NCBI GenBank assembly: GCA_018368455.1
Contig: JAGZEG010000014.1
Span: 1 to 64,000 of the forward strand
Length of the DNA: 64,000 bases
DNA from: Coriobacteriia bacterium
GTDB taxonomy: Bacteria > Actinomycetota > Coriobacteriia > Coriobacteriales > UMGS124
Direction: 5' to 3'
In this document: one piece after another, positions 48,721 to 58,061 of the stretch
Numbering within the stretch: the first letter of the stretch is position 1
Layout of the letters: the number at the start of each line of letters is the position of its first letter
Position numbers and translations under genes: made by a program
Notes under the pieces: generated by a model
The model's database searches: none
Seen by the model: the letters and a program-made list of their open reading frames with translations, nothing else
Told to the model about the DNA's origin: nothing

Positions 48721-48800
48721 GGGCGCCCGGCCCGAGGCGCGCGTCGGGAGGCTCCACTCAAACGACAGGCTGCTGAACGCGCCCGCCCGCGGCAACGCGT

Positions 48801-50447
48801 CTACGGCTCCCCGTCGGCGAGGGCCATAACGGCGTCGATGAGTTCCTGCTGGGAGTGGACGTCCGCCTTCTGGTAGATGTTGCGCACGTGCGTGTGCACC
48901 GTGTTGCGGCTCAGCGTCAGGGAGTCGGCCACCCACGCGATGGAGCGGCCCCGCGCCAGGCCCGGCAGCACGGCGCGCTCACGCGGCGTCAGACCCCACG
49001 CCTCCGCCGCGATGTCGGCCAGCCGCTCAACGCCCTGCTCGCCCGCGGCCACGGCGTCGCGCGCGATCTCCGCCTGTGAGGCGGGAACGTCCGGAGAGCT
49101 CGGCTGGGCCAGCTCCCCCGCAGGGCGCTGCGGAGCGAGGAGGCGCGGCGCGAGCTCTAGGCACAGGACGGCGCCGAGCACGACGGCAGCGGCAATCATG
49201 TAGAGGTCGCCGCTGCCGAGCTGCGGGAGCAGATCGCCGCCGAACCACATGCCCGCGTACGTCCCACCGAAAAAGCAGCCGAGCGCGGCAGAGAGGCGCA
49301 CAAGCGCGGCGTCGCGGCCCCCAGGAGATTCGTCCTCGGCCTCGCCCACCGCCGCAGGGGCCATCCAGAGCAGGCCGTAGAACAACCCCTGGGACAGGGC
49401 CATGAGCAGAGGTACGAGCAGGGCCACGGCACCCGACATGAGCGGCGTCAGGAAAATGGCGACGAGATAGGCCGGCAGCAGAACGCAGCGCAGCGCAAGC
49501 GGCCCCGAGCCGCGCGCGTCGAGGCGCCGCGTGCCCTCGAGCAGGACGAGCGCGCCGAGCAGCAGGCCGGCGTCGTTGATGAGGCAGTCGCGCACGAGGG
49601 AGCGGGCAAGCGCATCCGCCCCGCCCAGGGCGAAAACGCCCACAGAGAACGCCTGGCTCGATGCGAGGCCACCCGTCACGCCGTACAGCGCGAACGTCAC
49701 GAGCAGAAGGCCGACGCTGCCGAGCGCCGCCCTGCCGGCATTCCAGCCGCAGGCGCTGGCGTCCGGGCAAGCCGCTCCCCCGTCATCGGCGCCTCGCGCC
49801 CCCGCGGAAGACTCGGCCTCGGGGCAGGCAGGCCCCGGCACCCCCTGGCCCGCGAGCTCGCTCCCGCCACTCGTGCGGGAGAGACGTCCCAACAACAGCC
49901 AGAGCGCAAAGGGCAGAGCCAGGCCCGCGATGGCAACGCCCGCAGGCGCCAAAAGCAGGAAAGCGGCGTCGAGGCACGCGGCTATCGCAATGCCGAGCGC
50001 CATCTGGGCAGCGCAGGCAAGTGGGCGCGCGGGGCCCGCCACCGCACAGAGCGCCACGAGGCCCAGCATGCTCGCAACGCGCGCAAGCACGCCCGCGGCG
50101 GACAGCGCCGACGTCGGAAGCGCATGCGGCGCGAGGCCAGCGACGGCGAGCAGCGCCGCTGAGATCAGGGCGAGCCCGCAGACGAGCACCCGGCCCGCGC
50201 GGCCTCCCATGGCTCGACGCAGCACGCAAGGACCCACCGCGAGCAGGGCGCACGGCACGAGACAGCAGAGCAGCATGGCGACGTTGTCGCCCGGCATGGG
50301 GAAGCGCCCGACGCCGTCGAGCGAGAGCTCCATATAGGATCGGGCGACACCGCCGAGAACGAGAAGAACGGCGATGGCGCACGCCCCGAGACGGGCACGC
50401 CCGTCTTCTAGCGTGACTCGCACCGCCTCACCCAGTCCTCTCGCCAT
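48801..50447 (-). CDS. LuxR-family regulator with N-terminal 12-helix membrane domain
   Basis: A 548-residue protein. About twelve hydrophobic segments fill residues 20-455 with a low-complexity loop in the middle. The C-terminal 65 residues are a LuxR-type helix-turn-helix (WGLTPRERAVLPGLARGRSI, then NTVHTHVRNIYQKADVHSQQ). Such membrane-bound LuxR proteins are expanded in Coriobacteriia and often lie next to FAD reductase genes that they probably control. ATG 50447 is preceded by AAAGGGGG. It is transcribed divergently from the Tat flavoprotein gene at 50841. Confidence 0.88.
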   Translation of the reverse strand: MARGLGEAVRVTLEDGRARLGACAIAVLLVLGGVARSYMELSLDGVGRFPMPGDNVAMLLCCLVPCALLAVGPCVLRRAMGGRAGRVLVCGLALISAALLAVAGLAPHALPTSALSAAGVLARVASMLGLVALCAVAGPARPLACAAQMALGIAIAACLDAAFLLLAPAGVAIAGLALPFALWLLLGRLSRTSGGSELAGQGVPGPACPEAESSAGARGADDGGAACPDASACGWNAGRAALGSVGLLLVTFALYGVTGGLASSQAFSVGVFALGGADALARSLVRDCLINDAGLLLGALVLLEGTRRLDARGSGPLALRCVLLPAYLVAIFLTPLMSGAVALLVPLLMALSQGLFYGLLWMAPAAVGEAEDESPGGRDAALVRLSAALGCFFGGTYAGMWFGGDLLPQLGSGDLYMIAAAVVLGAVLCLELAPRLLAPQRPAGELAQPSSPDVPASQAEIARDAVAAGEQGVERLADIAAEAWGLTPRERAVLPGLARGRSIAWVADSLTLSRNTVHTHVRNIYQKADVHSQQELIDAVMALADGEP

Positions 50448-50840
50448 GCCGGCCCCCTTTCGTTCCAGTCCGATCCGCTGGACTACGCGCGATGGAAGAC
50501 CGTCGCGCAATCCACCCGTTCCAAAACGACGTATTGACGAGCCCACGCCTACGTCACCCGCTGGAAAGGCGGCCCCGACGCAATCCGTCCCCGCAAAGTA
50601 TGCCCCCATCCGCTTCACCCGGAGCAGGTGAATCTATGCCCACAACCTGCGATGTTGTCATTCATGGGCACGAGGTGAAGCGCCCGGCGGCCCACATCGG
50701 TAGCGTGGAGTCCGTCAACGCGGGGCACGTGGCGAAAGCGGGCGTCCCTTAGGAGGGCTCGCCGTCAAGCGCCTGTGGGCGAAAAGACTCGAATCCCCGC
50801 CCGCGCCCCTGCCCCGCACGCTAACGATTGGAGAGCTTCC
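50448..50840. promoter_or_regulatory. 393-bp divergent control region with two inverted repeats
   Basis: This gap separates the LuxR-type regulator from the first flavoprotein gene. Two palindromes stand out: TTCACC-7-GGTGAA (50614-50632) and a nested one, TGCCCA (50637-50642) with TGGGCA (50665-50670), enclosing CAAC/GTTG (50643-50646, 50654-50657). They are good operator candidates for the divergent regulator. No clear -35/-10 pair was resolved for either direction. Confidence 0.45.
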
Positions 50841-52613
50841 ATGGCTACCGAGAACGCATCCATCTCGCGCCGCGACCTCATGAAGGCCGCCGCCGCGAGC
50901 GCAGCCGTCGCCGGCATCGCCGTCGGCGCCTCGCAGGCCCTCGCCGACGAGAAGGGCTCCGCGCCAGCAGACGCCCCCGCCGGCTCCGACACCGCGACCG
51001 AGACCGTCCCCACAATCTTCAAGCAGAACCCCGCGTGGCTCGGCGAGGCGCCCGCCATGCCCGAGAGCTTCGTCGAGGAGCTCGAGGCCGACATCGTCGT
51101 CGTGGGTTGCGGTCACTCCGGCGCCGCCTGTGCTCGCAAGGCAGCGGAGCTCGGCAAGCGCGTCATCGTGCTTGAGCAGCAGGACGGCGACCCCGACACG
51201 TTCATGGTGCTCGGTCAGGCCATCGGCCACATCAACTCCCAGTGGCAGTTCGATCAGGGCGTGCCCGAGTACGACGTCGAGGAGTTCGTGCACAACTGGC
51301 AGCTGCACTGCGCCAACCGCGCCCAGGGCAAGCTCGTCCACGACTTCGCCGTCTACGGCGGCCCGGCCATCGACGATCTCATCGCCGTGTGCCCCGAGGA
51401 CGCGCAGCCCATGGCGCAGGCCTGGCCTGCCCCGAAGGGCTGGCAGCACAAGGTCGGCAGTTTCTGCAGCTATCCGGCGGCAGCGAGCTGGGGTGGCGGC
51501 ATCAACAAGGCTATGGCGGCCCAGCGCCAGGCCATCGAGGACGCCGGCGGCACCATCGCCTACGGCACGAGCGGCTACGTGCTCATCGGAGACGCCAAGC
51601 AGGGCGTCACGGGCGTCGTGGGCAAGGACGCGGACGGCAACTTCCACAAGTACACGGCCAAAATCGGCGTCGTGCTCGCCGCCGGCGACTGCTCGGCCGA
51701 CAAGGAGATGTTCGCCGCCTTGTGCCAGGAGGTCGCCGAGACAAACACCGCCACGGACCAGCTGGCGGGCCAGGGCTGGAGCGGCCAGGGCCAGAAGCTC
51801 GGCCTGTGGGCCGGCGCCGCGATGGAGATCGGCCCGCGCGCGGCAATGGGCGGCAACTTCGGCCTGCCGATGAGCCCACTCGCCGGCACGCCCGTGCTGC
51901 GCGTCAACAAGTACGGCGAGCGCTACGGCGACGAGTACGCGGGCGGCGGCGTGCTTGCCGGCATCTGGGGCGCCCGCCAGCCTGCCGGCTTCATCTACGA
52001 CGTGTGGGACGCCAACGTGGCCGCCTATATGGACGTCAACCCGCTCGAGCACTTCAACCCCGAGGCAACGGAGGAGTCCATCGCCTCGCTCCAGCAGTCC
52101 ATGGACGAGGCGTACGCCGCCGGTGATGCCGGCCTCGCCGTCAAGATCCAGCGCGGCCCCGCCTACGTCGGCCCCGACGACCCCGCCTACCTCTACGCGG
52201 CCGACACGATCGAGGAGCTCGCCGTGCGTATGGGCCTCGACGAGGACGCCCAGGAGACGTTCGTCGCAACGGTCGAGCGCTACAACGAGCTGTGCGAGGC
52301 CGGCTCTGACGAGGACTTCGGCAAGGACGCCACGTACATGATCGCCCTGAACAACCCGCCGTTCTACTGCTACGCCAACACGCCGAACCGCAACGACATC
52401 ATGTGCGCGTTCGCCGGCCTGTTCGTCGACGGCAACCAGCAGGTCATGGACGCGGAGGGCTTCGACAAGATCAAGGGGCTCTACGCGACGGGCAACTGCG
52501 CTGGCGGACGCTTCCCGCTGCAGTACACCGCCCCGATGAACGGCGCCTCCATCGGCTTCGCGCTTGCGGGCGGATATGCGCTGGGCACGTACCTCGGAGG
52601 CCTGCCCGCATAG
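50841..52613 (+). CDS. Tat-exported FAD-dependent oxidoreductase (fumarate reductase/flavocytochrome-like), no FMN domain
   Basis: A 590-residue protein. The Tat signal is SISRRDLMKAAAASAAVAG (residues 6-24), so it is exported folded. The FAD-binding fold begins near residue 81 (EADIVVVGCGHSGAACARKA) and the C-terminal LYATGNCAGGRFPLQY segment closes the FAD site. It belongs to the FAD-binding-2 family, which reduces fumarate, urocanate, steroids or other unsaturated acids. There is no heme-binding CxxCH and no FMN-binding domain. GGAGAG precedes ATG 50841. The electron acceptor is unknown. Confidence 0.87.
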   Translation: MATENASISRRDLMKAAAASAAVAGIAVGASQALADEKGSAPADAPAGSDTATETVPTIFKQNPAWLGEAPAMPESFVEELEADIVVVGCGHSGAACARKAAELGKRVIVLEQQDGDPDTFMVLGQAIGHINSQWQFDQGVPEYDVEEFVHNWQLHCANRAQGKLVHDFAVYGGPAIDDLIAVCPEDAQPMAQAWPAPKGWQHKVGSFCSYPAAASWGGGINKAMAAQRQAIEDAGGTIAYGTSGYVLIGDAKQGVTGVVGKDADGNFHKYTAKIGVVLAAGDCSADKEMFAALCQEVAETNTATDQLAGQGWSGQGQKLGLWAGAAMEIGPRAAMGGNFGLPMSPLAGTPVLRVNKYGERYGDEYAGGGVLAGIWGARQPAGFIYDVWDANVAAYMDVNPLEHFNPEATEESIASLQQSMDEAYAAGDAGLAVKIQRGPAYVGPDDPAYLYAADTIEELAVRMGLDEDAQETFVATVERYNELCEAGSDEDFGKDATYMIALNNPPFYCYANTPNRNDIMCAFAGLFVDGNQQVMDAEGFDKIKGLYATGNCAGGRFPLQYTAPMNGASIGFALAGGYALGTYLGGLPA

Positions 52614-52662
52614 GAGCGGCCCTTCACGCAGCACTTCACCAGTCTGTTTTGCACAATCCCTC

Positions 52663-52703
52663 ACGTTCATGTTGCACGTTGAGGTGAGGGTGAGCATGAA
52701 CGT
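52663..52703. promoter_or_regulatory. inverted repeat upstream of the second flavoprotein gene
   Basis: ACGTTCATG (52663-52671) and CATGAACGT (52695-52703) are perfect 9-bp inverted arms; ACGTTGAG also recurs directly at about 52677 and 52700. They lie 87-127 bp before the start codon, in the only AT-richer part of the 176-bp spacer, and are a candidate operator. Confidence 0.45.
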
Positions 52704-52789
52704 TGAGTCTCACTCCGTTTCCCTTGTCCATCAGCGGCGCCGGCCTGCCACTCCGGCCGGCCGGCGCTCCCACGAAAGGATGGTTTCCC

Positions 52790-55015
52790 ATGAGTGACAT
52801 GACCCGTCGGTACTTCCTGCGCAGCGCCGCCCTGGGCGTGAGCGGCGTCGCCTTCTCGGCCGCTGCCGCAACGGCCCTTGCCGAGGAGGGCGCCAAGGCT
52901 GCCGCCAACGCCGCCGCCGAGGCGCCCGCGCCCTCCGCCGAGCCCACGGCCGCTGCGAACGCGTCCGGCTCGGGCGACGTCGTGCGCGAGCACGTCCTGC
53001 CCCAGCCGAGCTTCATGACCGCTCCCGAGCTCGTCGCCGACGCCGACATCTCCGAGACGATCGACTGCGACGTTGTCGTCGTAGGCGCCGGCCCCGCCGG
53101 TGTTGCCGCGGCCCTGGCCGCCGCCCAGGAGGGTGCGAAGGTCTGCCTGCTCGAGAAGGGCAGCACAGCTACGTTCAACGGCGGTGACGTGGGCGCGTTC
53201 GAGAGCCAGTTCACCGACCGCTTCGAGTACAGCCACGACGCCGAGGGCATCATGCACGAGCTGATGCACAACGCGCAGACGAAGGTCAACCAGGACCTCT
53301 ACACGACGTGGCTGCGCCACTCCGGTGCCACGTTCGACTGGGCGTGCGACTGCTTCGAAGATCTCTACATCCTGGAGGCCACAGCCACGCCGACGCCCAA
53401 CGGCGCCTACGCCTGGATCCAGCCCGAGCGCTACCCGCTGCCCGCCCCCCACGAGCCCCGCGACGCCTACTACGGCACGTGGCAGACGACGTATCGCCTC
53501 GGCGGCGCGCAGAGCTTCACGTACTGTGGCGAGGCCATGGTCAAGGCCGCAGAAGCGACGGGCAACTGCACGACGTACTACCAGACGGCCGGCTATCAGC
53601 TCGTGCGCGGTGACGATCAGAAGTCCGGCCGTGTGAGCGCGCTCATCGCCAAGACGTACGAGGGCGCCTACCTCAAGTTCAACGCCGCCAAGGGCGTCAT
53701 CCTGTGCACGGGCGACTACACGGGCGACAACGAGATGTTCGAGTACTACATGCCGTGGTACTACTACCTGCCCGTCATGTACTCGGCGACTGATCCCGAC
53801 GGAAACGCGGCCAACACGGGCGACGGCGACAAGATGGCGCTGTGGGTCGGCGCACGCATGGAGGGCGGCCCGCACGCCGGCATGGCGCACACGATGGGCG
53901 GCCCGCTGGGCTGCGCGCCGATGCTGATGCTCAACCTGCAGGGCAAGCGTTTCATGAACGAGGACATCCCTGGCCAGGAGATCCAGGACCAGATGGCCGT
54001 CAACAACGAGGACCACGTGTGGCAGTTCTTCGACGCCAAGTGGAACGAGGAGGTCGGCCTCATGGGTGCCGGCCACGGACAGGTCATCTACGAGCTGCAG
54101 GACAGCGACAACCAGCGCCTGTCGTCCAACGACGGCTTCGGCTCGCAGGCCCAAATCGACCAGGCCATTGAGGCAGGCACGACCGTGACGGCCGACACGC
54201 TCGAGGACCTCATCGCCGCGACGGACATCGAGGACAAGGAGGCGGCGCTCGCCTCCATCCAGCGCTACAACGAGCTCGCCTCCGCCGGCGAGGACACGGA
54301 CTACTACAAGGCCGCCAACTGCCTGTACGCGCTGGAGAACCCGCCGTTCTACGCGTGCAAGTTCAACAACGCCGGCCCGCTGCTCGTGTCGTCGTCCGGC
54401 ATCATGACCGACGTGTACGGCCGCGTCATCGATGACAACAACCAGGTCATCGAGGGCCTGTACGCCGCCGGCAACAACCAGGGCGGTCGCTTCGCCGGCG
54501 GCTATCCCACGACGGTCCCGGGTATCTCCCGCTCGTTCGCCCTGGTGTACGGCCGCATCGAGGGCATGATCGCCGCCCACGACGGAGACGTCTCGCTGCT
54601 CGACAACTCCAAGGTCGAGACGTACGAGATGAAGAACCCCGTCACGGACTGGACGGCCGAGGACGCCGCCAACCAGCCACCCGCCGAGGAGCCCGCGGGC
54701 ATGCCCGGCGCCCCCGGTGAGGGCGGTGCCGCAGCCGCCGACGTGAGCGCCATCGCCGATGGCACGTATGAGGGCAGCGCCAAGGGCATCGGCGGCGACG
54801 TGCCCGTGAGCGTCACCGTATCCGGCGGCAAGATCACCGAGGTCGTCGTCGGCGAGAACTCCGAGACGGCTGGCATCGGCACGAAGGCCATCGAGCAGCT
54901 GCCCGCGGCCATCGTCGAAGCCAACGGCGTCGATGGCGTGAGCACGGTCTCCGGTGCAACCGTCACGTCGAAGGCCATCCTCGAAGCCGTGACAGCGGCA
55001 CTCGCCTCCGCATAA
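52790..55015 (+). CDS. Tat-exported FAD oxidoreductase with C-terminal FMN-binding domain
   Basis: A 741-residue protein. The Tat signal is MTRRYFLRSAALGVSGVAFS. The FAD fold starts near residue 86 (DCDVVVVGAGPAGVAAALAA), the FAD-binding-2 body runs to about residue 620 (GLYAAGNNQGGRFAGGY), and the last 90 residues are an FMN-binding domain with VSGATVTS, whose threonine is the usual site of covalent FMN. This order (FMN domain last) is common in coriobacterial reductases. It follows the first flavoprotein gene by 176 bp and ends in a strong terminator. Substrate unknown. Confidence 0.9.
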   Translation: MSDMTRRYFLRSAALGVSGVAFSAAAATALAEEGAKAAANAAAEAPAPSAEPTAAANASGSGDVVREHVLPQPSFMTAPELVADADISETIDCDVVVVGAGPAGVAAALAAAQEGAKVCLLEKGSTATFNGGDVGAFESQFTDRFEYSHDAEGIMHELMHNAQTKVNQDLYTTWLRHSGATFDWACDCFEDLYILEATATPTPNGAYAWIQPERYPLPAPHEPRDAYYGTWQTTYRLGGAQSFTYCGEAMVKAAEATGNCTTYYQTAGYQLVRGDDQKSGRVSALIAKTYEGAYLKFNAAKGVILCTGDYTGDNEMFEYYMPWYYYLPVMYSATDPDGNAANTGDGDKMALWVGARMEGGPHAGMAHTMGGPLGCAPMLMLNLQGKRFMNEDIPGQEIQDQMAVNNEDHVWQFFDAKWNEEVGLMGAGHGQVIYELQDSDNQRLSSNDGFGSQAQIDQAIEAGTTVTADTLEDLIAATDIEDKEAALASIQRYNELASAGEDTDYYKAANCLYALENPPFYACKFNNAGPLLVSSSGIMTDVYGRVIDDNNQVIEGLYAAGNNQGGRFAGGYPTTVPGISRSFALVYGRIEGMIAAHDGDVSLLDNSKVETYEMKNPVTDWTAEDAANQPPAEEPAGMPGAPGEGGAAAADVSAIADGTYEGSAKGIGGDVPVSVTVSGGKITEVVVGENSETAGIGTKAIEQLPAAIVEANGVDGVSTVSGATVTSKAILEAVTAALASA

Positions 55016-55026
55016 CCCGCACCTCG

Positions 55027-55058
55027 CCCCGGTGTCCCAGCGGCACCGGGGCTTTTTT
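55027..55058 (+). terminator. intrinsic terminator of the flavoprotein pair
   Basis: CCCCGGTG (55027-55034) pairs with CACCGGGG (55044-55051), followed by CTTTTTTG. It starts 12 bp after the stop codon. Confidence 0.9.
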
Positions 55059-55110
55059 GTACAGTGCGCGAGGATGTCGCTCCACCGGGGCGCCTCGGCG
55101 CACTCGGATG

Positions 55111-55362
55111 CACAAGAACCCGCTCGAGTGTAGGGTTCTTGGGGGCGTGCCGCACAAAACAAGCGTCGAGTGCAGGTTTCTTCGCCGAGAGAGGCGACCC
55201 CAAAGCCTAGCGCTTCGAGATGCGCGCACAAAACCGCAGGTCGTAAGTGACCGACGTTGGCCGATAGGTCCTGAGCGGTCCCTCTCCTTTTCAAGAAGCG
55301 TGCACTCAACGGTCAAAACGAACAGTCCGGTCCGAAGAACCCTGCACTCGAGGCAGTTTTGG
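55111..55362. repeat. intergenic palindromic element 4
   Basis: Four copies of a roughly 30-nt unit with the core TCGAGTGCAGGGTTCTT are visible: two in direct orientation on the left (about 55111-55140 and 55147-55180) and two inverted on the right (about 55293-55325 and 55330-55362). The centre holds CAAAACCGCAGGTC, and the right arm carries GGTCAAAACGAACAGTC. The gap 55059-55397 contains nothing else recognisable. Confidence 0.7.
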
Positions 55363-55397
55363 AGTGGCGGAGACGCGAGGGGCTGGCGGACGGCGCG

Positions 55398-57266
55398 TCA
55401 GGAGCGCACGCGCCAGCGACTGAGGCAGGCGCACACCTCTTGGAAGCGTGGCATGGCCAGGCCGCACGCCGGCTCGTGCGGGCACAGAGCCACTAGCCCG
55501 CCGTCGGCCACCTCGTCGGAGAGACGCTCTGCAAGCTCGCGAATCGGCAGGTCATCCAGCCAGCCGCGCTCGACGCACAGGCGCATCATGTGCGCAAGTG
55601 CAGCCGTCTGTTCGGCGTCGACGAGCTGCTCGACGAGGCGCAGGTCCGCCGAGCCCTCCCCCACCTGCAGCGCGTCGCGACCAGAGCGCACTTTCACGCG
55701 GTCAGAGCGACCCCCGCGGGCGCCACGGCCGTGGGGACGTGTCGCGCCGCTGCGAGCGTCGACGGCCTCGGCATCAGCCTCCTGACTCGTCAGGGGTTCA
55801 CGAACGCTGGCTGAGGAACCGCCAGCTCGCACACTCCTCAGCCAGCGTTCGCGCGGGGGCCAGCCAAAGAAGGGCGTGGTAGCAGGCCGCGCTTCCCTAG
55901 GCTCAACGGCAGCTGAACCATCATGGCCGACCTCGCGCACTCCGGAAGCCAGCTCGATACCTCGCGCGCCTAACGTCTCGCGCACGCGGGCGGTGATGTC
56001 GTGCGCCTCGTAGGCGTCCATCTGGATGACAGTGTCCGCCACAGGGAAGAATGCCCCCGAGCTACCGGCCACGATGACCGACGAGACGCCCGCCACCTCG
56101 TACAGCTCGCGCACGCGGGACACGAACGGCGTGATGGGCTCGCGATCCGGGCTCACGACAGCTGCCATGAGGTCGTCGCGCACCATGAAGTTCGTCGCCG
56201 ACGTATCCTCGTCGAAGAGCAGTAGGCGACTCCCCGCCTCGACGGCCTCGACCGTCCCGGCAGCCTGCGACGTGCTACCACTCGCGTCCTGCGTGGAGAA
56301 TCGCCGTGTGTCGCGCCCGTCAGGCAGGCCATCGATGAACGCCGAGATGTCAACGCTGTGCACGCAGCGTCCGTCCTCGGCGCGCAGCTTCACGGCCGAG
56401 GCGTCCGTGATGACGAGCTCGCGCCCATCACCAGCGACGTGGTCGTACACGCCGGCCTCGATGGCGCGCAGCAGCGTCGACTTGCCGTGGTAGCCACCGC
56501 CCACGACGAGCGTCACGCCCCGACGTATGCCCATACCGCTCGTGGGGCCGCGATGGGGCAGGTCGAGCGTCACGCGCAGCTCATCGGGCGAGCGGAACGG
56601 CAGGGCGCCGCGCAGGGGCGCGCTCGACACGCCGCTCGCCCGCGGCAGGATTGCGCCGTCGGCCACGAAGCACACGAGGCCCCGGCGCTCGAGCTCCCCA
56701 CGCACGAAGCGCTGGTCGTCGGCGAGGTCCGCCACGTCGCGAGCCGCCCGCCCTGCCTCGCGGTCGCAGCGCAGTGCACCGTCGACGCAGCGCGGCACGA
56801 AGTCGCAGAGCACACGGCCAAGCTCCTTGGCGTCAATCGTGCGGCCACGCGCGGGGAAGCCCACGGAGAAGCGCAGCGTAATGCCACGCTCGTCGCATGT
56901 GCAGGCCGAGCGCTCGAGAACCTCGGGGCCGGGACGGCTCGTCGCGATGAGGCCGCTCTTGCCCGAACCCTGGGCACGGAAGCTCCAACGGGCAGACTGC
57001 CGGGCGAAGCGGCGCACAAGAAAGTCCTCGAACGCGACACGACGATGGGGCGCATCGAACAGCGCCCGTGGAAAGCCCGCCTGGCGATGCGTCAGGCACA
57101 CGCTCACCGACGAGGGCGCCGCAAACGGATCACCCTGCACGTGATCGATGGACAGCACGTAGTCGCCGAAGTCGTAGGCCCCGCGCAGGCCCTTATAGGC
57201 CGGGTAGCCCCGTCCGTCGATAGCCGCCAGCTGTCGACGGAGATCCTGCGCGCTTCGCATGCCCAT
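55398..57266 (-). CDS. predicted ATPase of the ABC class (COG3044-like)
   Basis: About 622 residues. The family start (MRSAQDLRRQLAAIDGRGYP) is at the chosen ATG 57266, with AAGGGA eleven bases upstream; an in-frame ATG 72 codons earlier (57482) lies only two bases after a TATAGA -10-like box, so it is unlikely to be the true start. The core has a P-loop-like VVGGGYHGKSTLLRAIEAG, LLLFDEDTSATNFM as Walker B, and ends in helical segments. Family function is unknown; members are found in scattered bacteria. The region around residues 470-540 (arginine- and serine-rich) looks poorly conserved. It is bracketed by palindromic elements 4 and 5. Confidence 0.8.
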   Translation of the reverse strand: MGMRSAQDLRRQLAAIDGRGYPAYKGLRGAYDFGDYVLSIDHVQGDPFAAPSSVSVCLTHRQAGFPRALFDAPHRRVAFEDFLVRRFARQSARWSFRAQGSGKSGLIATSRPGPEVLERSACTCDERGITLRFSVGFPARGRTIDAKELGRVLCDFVPRCVDGALRCDREAGRAARDVADLADDQRFVRGELERRGLVCFVADGAILPRASGVSSAPLRGALPFRSPDELRVTLDLPHRGPTSGMGIRRGVTLVVGGGYHGKSTLLRAIEAGVYDHVAGDGRELVITDASAVKLRAEDGRCVHSVDISAFIDGLPDGRDTRRFSTQDASGSTSQAAGTVEAVEAGSRLLLFDEDTSATNFMVRDDLMAAVVSPDREPITPFVSRVRELYEVAGVSSVIVAGSSGAFFPVADTVIQMDAYEAHDITARVRETLGARGIELASGVREVGHDGSAAVEPREARPATTPFFGWPPRERWLRSVRAGGSSASVREPLTSQEADAEAVDARSGATRPHGRGARGGRSDRVKVRSGRDALQVGEGSADLRLVEQLVDAEQTAALAHMMRLCVERGWLDDLPIRELAERLSDEVADGGLVALCPHEPACGLAMPRFQEVCACLSRWRVRS

Positions 57267-58061
57267 GGGATTCGCTGTCCCTTCTCGAATCGCGAGTTCA
57301 AGCCGCCAGGCGAGCCCGCTCGCTCGCAACCGCAATCGAGCGTCCTGACCGAGAGGCACGGTCAAAGTGCCCGTGCTCGTCCCGGATGAGAGGAGAGGCG
57401 TCTCTCCAGCTACTTTCCGCCCACCCCGCGACTGCCTTGGCGATATCCCACCTCTATGATTGCCAATCGTAGGCGTCTTCATATTCTATAGTGCCAAAGC
57501 ATAAGCAAGCGGAATCGTCACTAAGCATATGCGTGCCTGCCATGGACCATAATTCAGTGAATCCATAGCCCATGTCGCGTAAATCAGGCATGTCCTGTCT
57601 GGCTGGCCCCGATTTTCGGTTGTGCGAGATCTTGCAAAATGAGGCGCCAGAATTGTCCCCGATTTCCGTTCCTGCGAGGTTTGCGCGGACCTGCAGCTCA
57701 CCAAATCATGTCGTGTCCGAGAAAACCGCAGGTAGAAAGGCTGTGGACATATCGCCAGCCCCTCTTCACGCGAGAAAAGCCTGCGCAAACCTCGCACAGC
57801 CGCGAATCGCGCCCATTTTTGGCAGCAACTTTTGCAAGACCTTGCACTACCGCAGGATTTGACCAGAGCCCAGACCCCGACGCCAGCCGCCTGTGTGAAT
57901 GCGCGGCTTTCTCCGCGCTTTCTACCTCCCAGACAGGGCTGCTACGAGGGGTATTCGGTGCACAACGATACAATGGGGCCAGCACACCTCCAACCACACC
58001 CGGCGGCAGCAGGCAGCCCAAAAGCCCCGCGCACCCGCCCCAAGAAAGGCAGGCCCTACCC
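57267..58061. other. 795-bp divergent gap with palindromic element 5
   Basis: This gap lies between the ABC-class ATPase and the amidohydrolase genes. It includes a low-GC segment at about 57475-57600 with the -10-like TATAGA at 57486-57491 (minus strand), the probable ATPase promoter, and the palindromic element 57605-57864. From 57865 to 58061 no feature other than the AAAGGCAGG ribosome-binding site of the amidohydrolase gene is seen. Confidence 0.45.
57605..57864. repeat. intergenic palindromic element 5 (same type as 18.5 kb)
   Basis: Arms at about 57605-57688 and 57780-57864 are inverted copies with boxes like GTTGTGCGAGATCTTGC and TGCGAGGTTTGCGC. The centre includes GAGAAAACCGCAGGTAGAAA. 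Relative to the 18.5 kb element the whole unit is inverted, and the first 16 bases of the 18.5 kb left arm (GGTCAAATCCTGCGGT) are identical to the outer end of the right arm here. Confidence 0.75.

Noticed and set aside
57267..57482. ATG 57482 as start of the ABC-class ATPase
   Set aside because: A TATAGA box ends two bases before it, so transcription should begin at or after this codon; the family-like sequence begins at 57266. It cannot be fully excluded if the transcript is leaderless.
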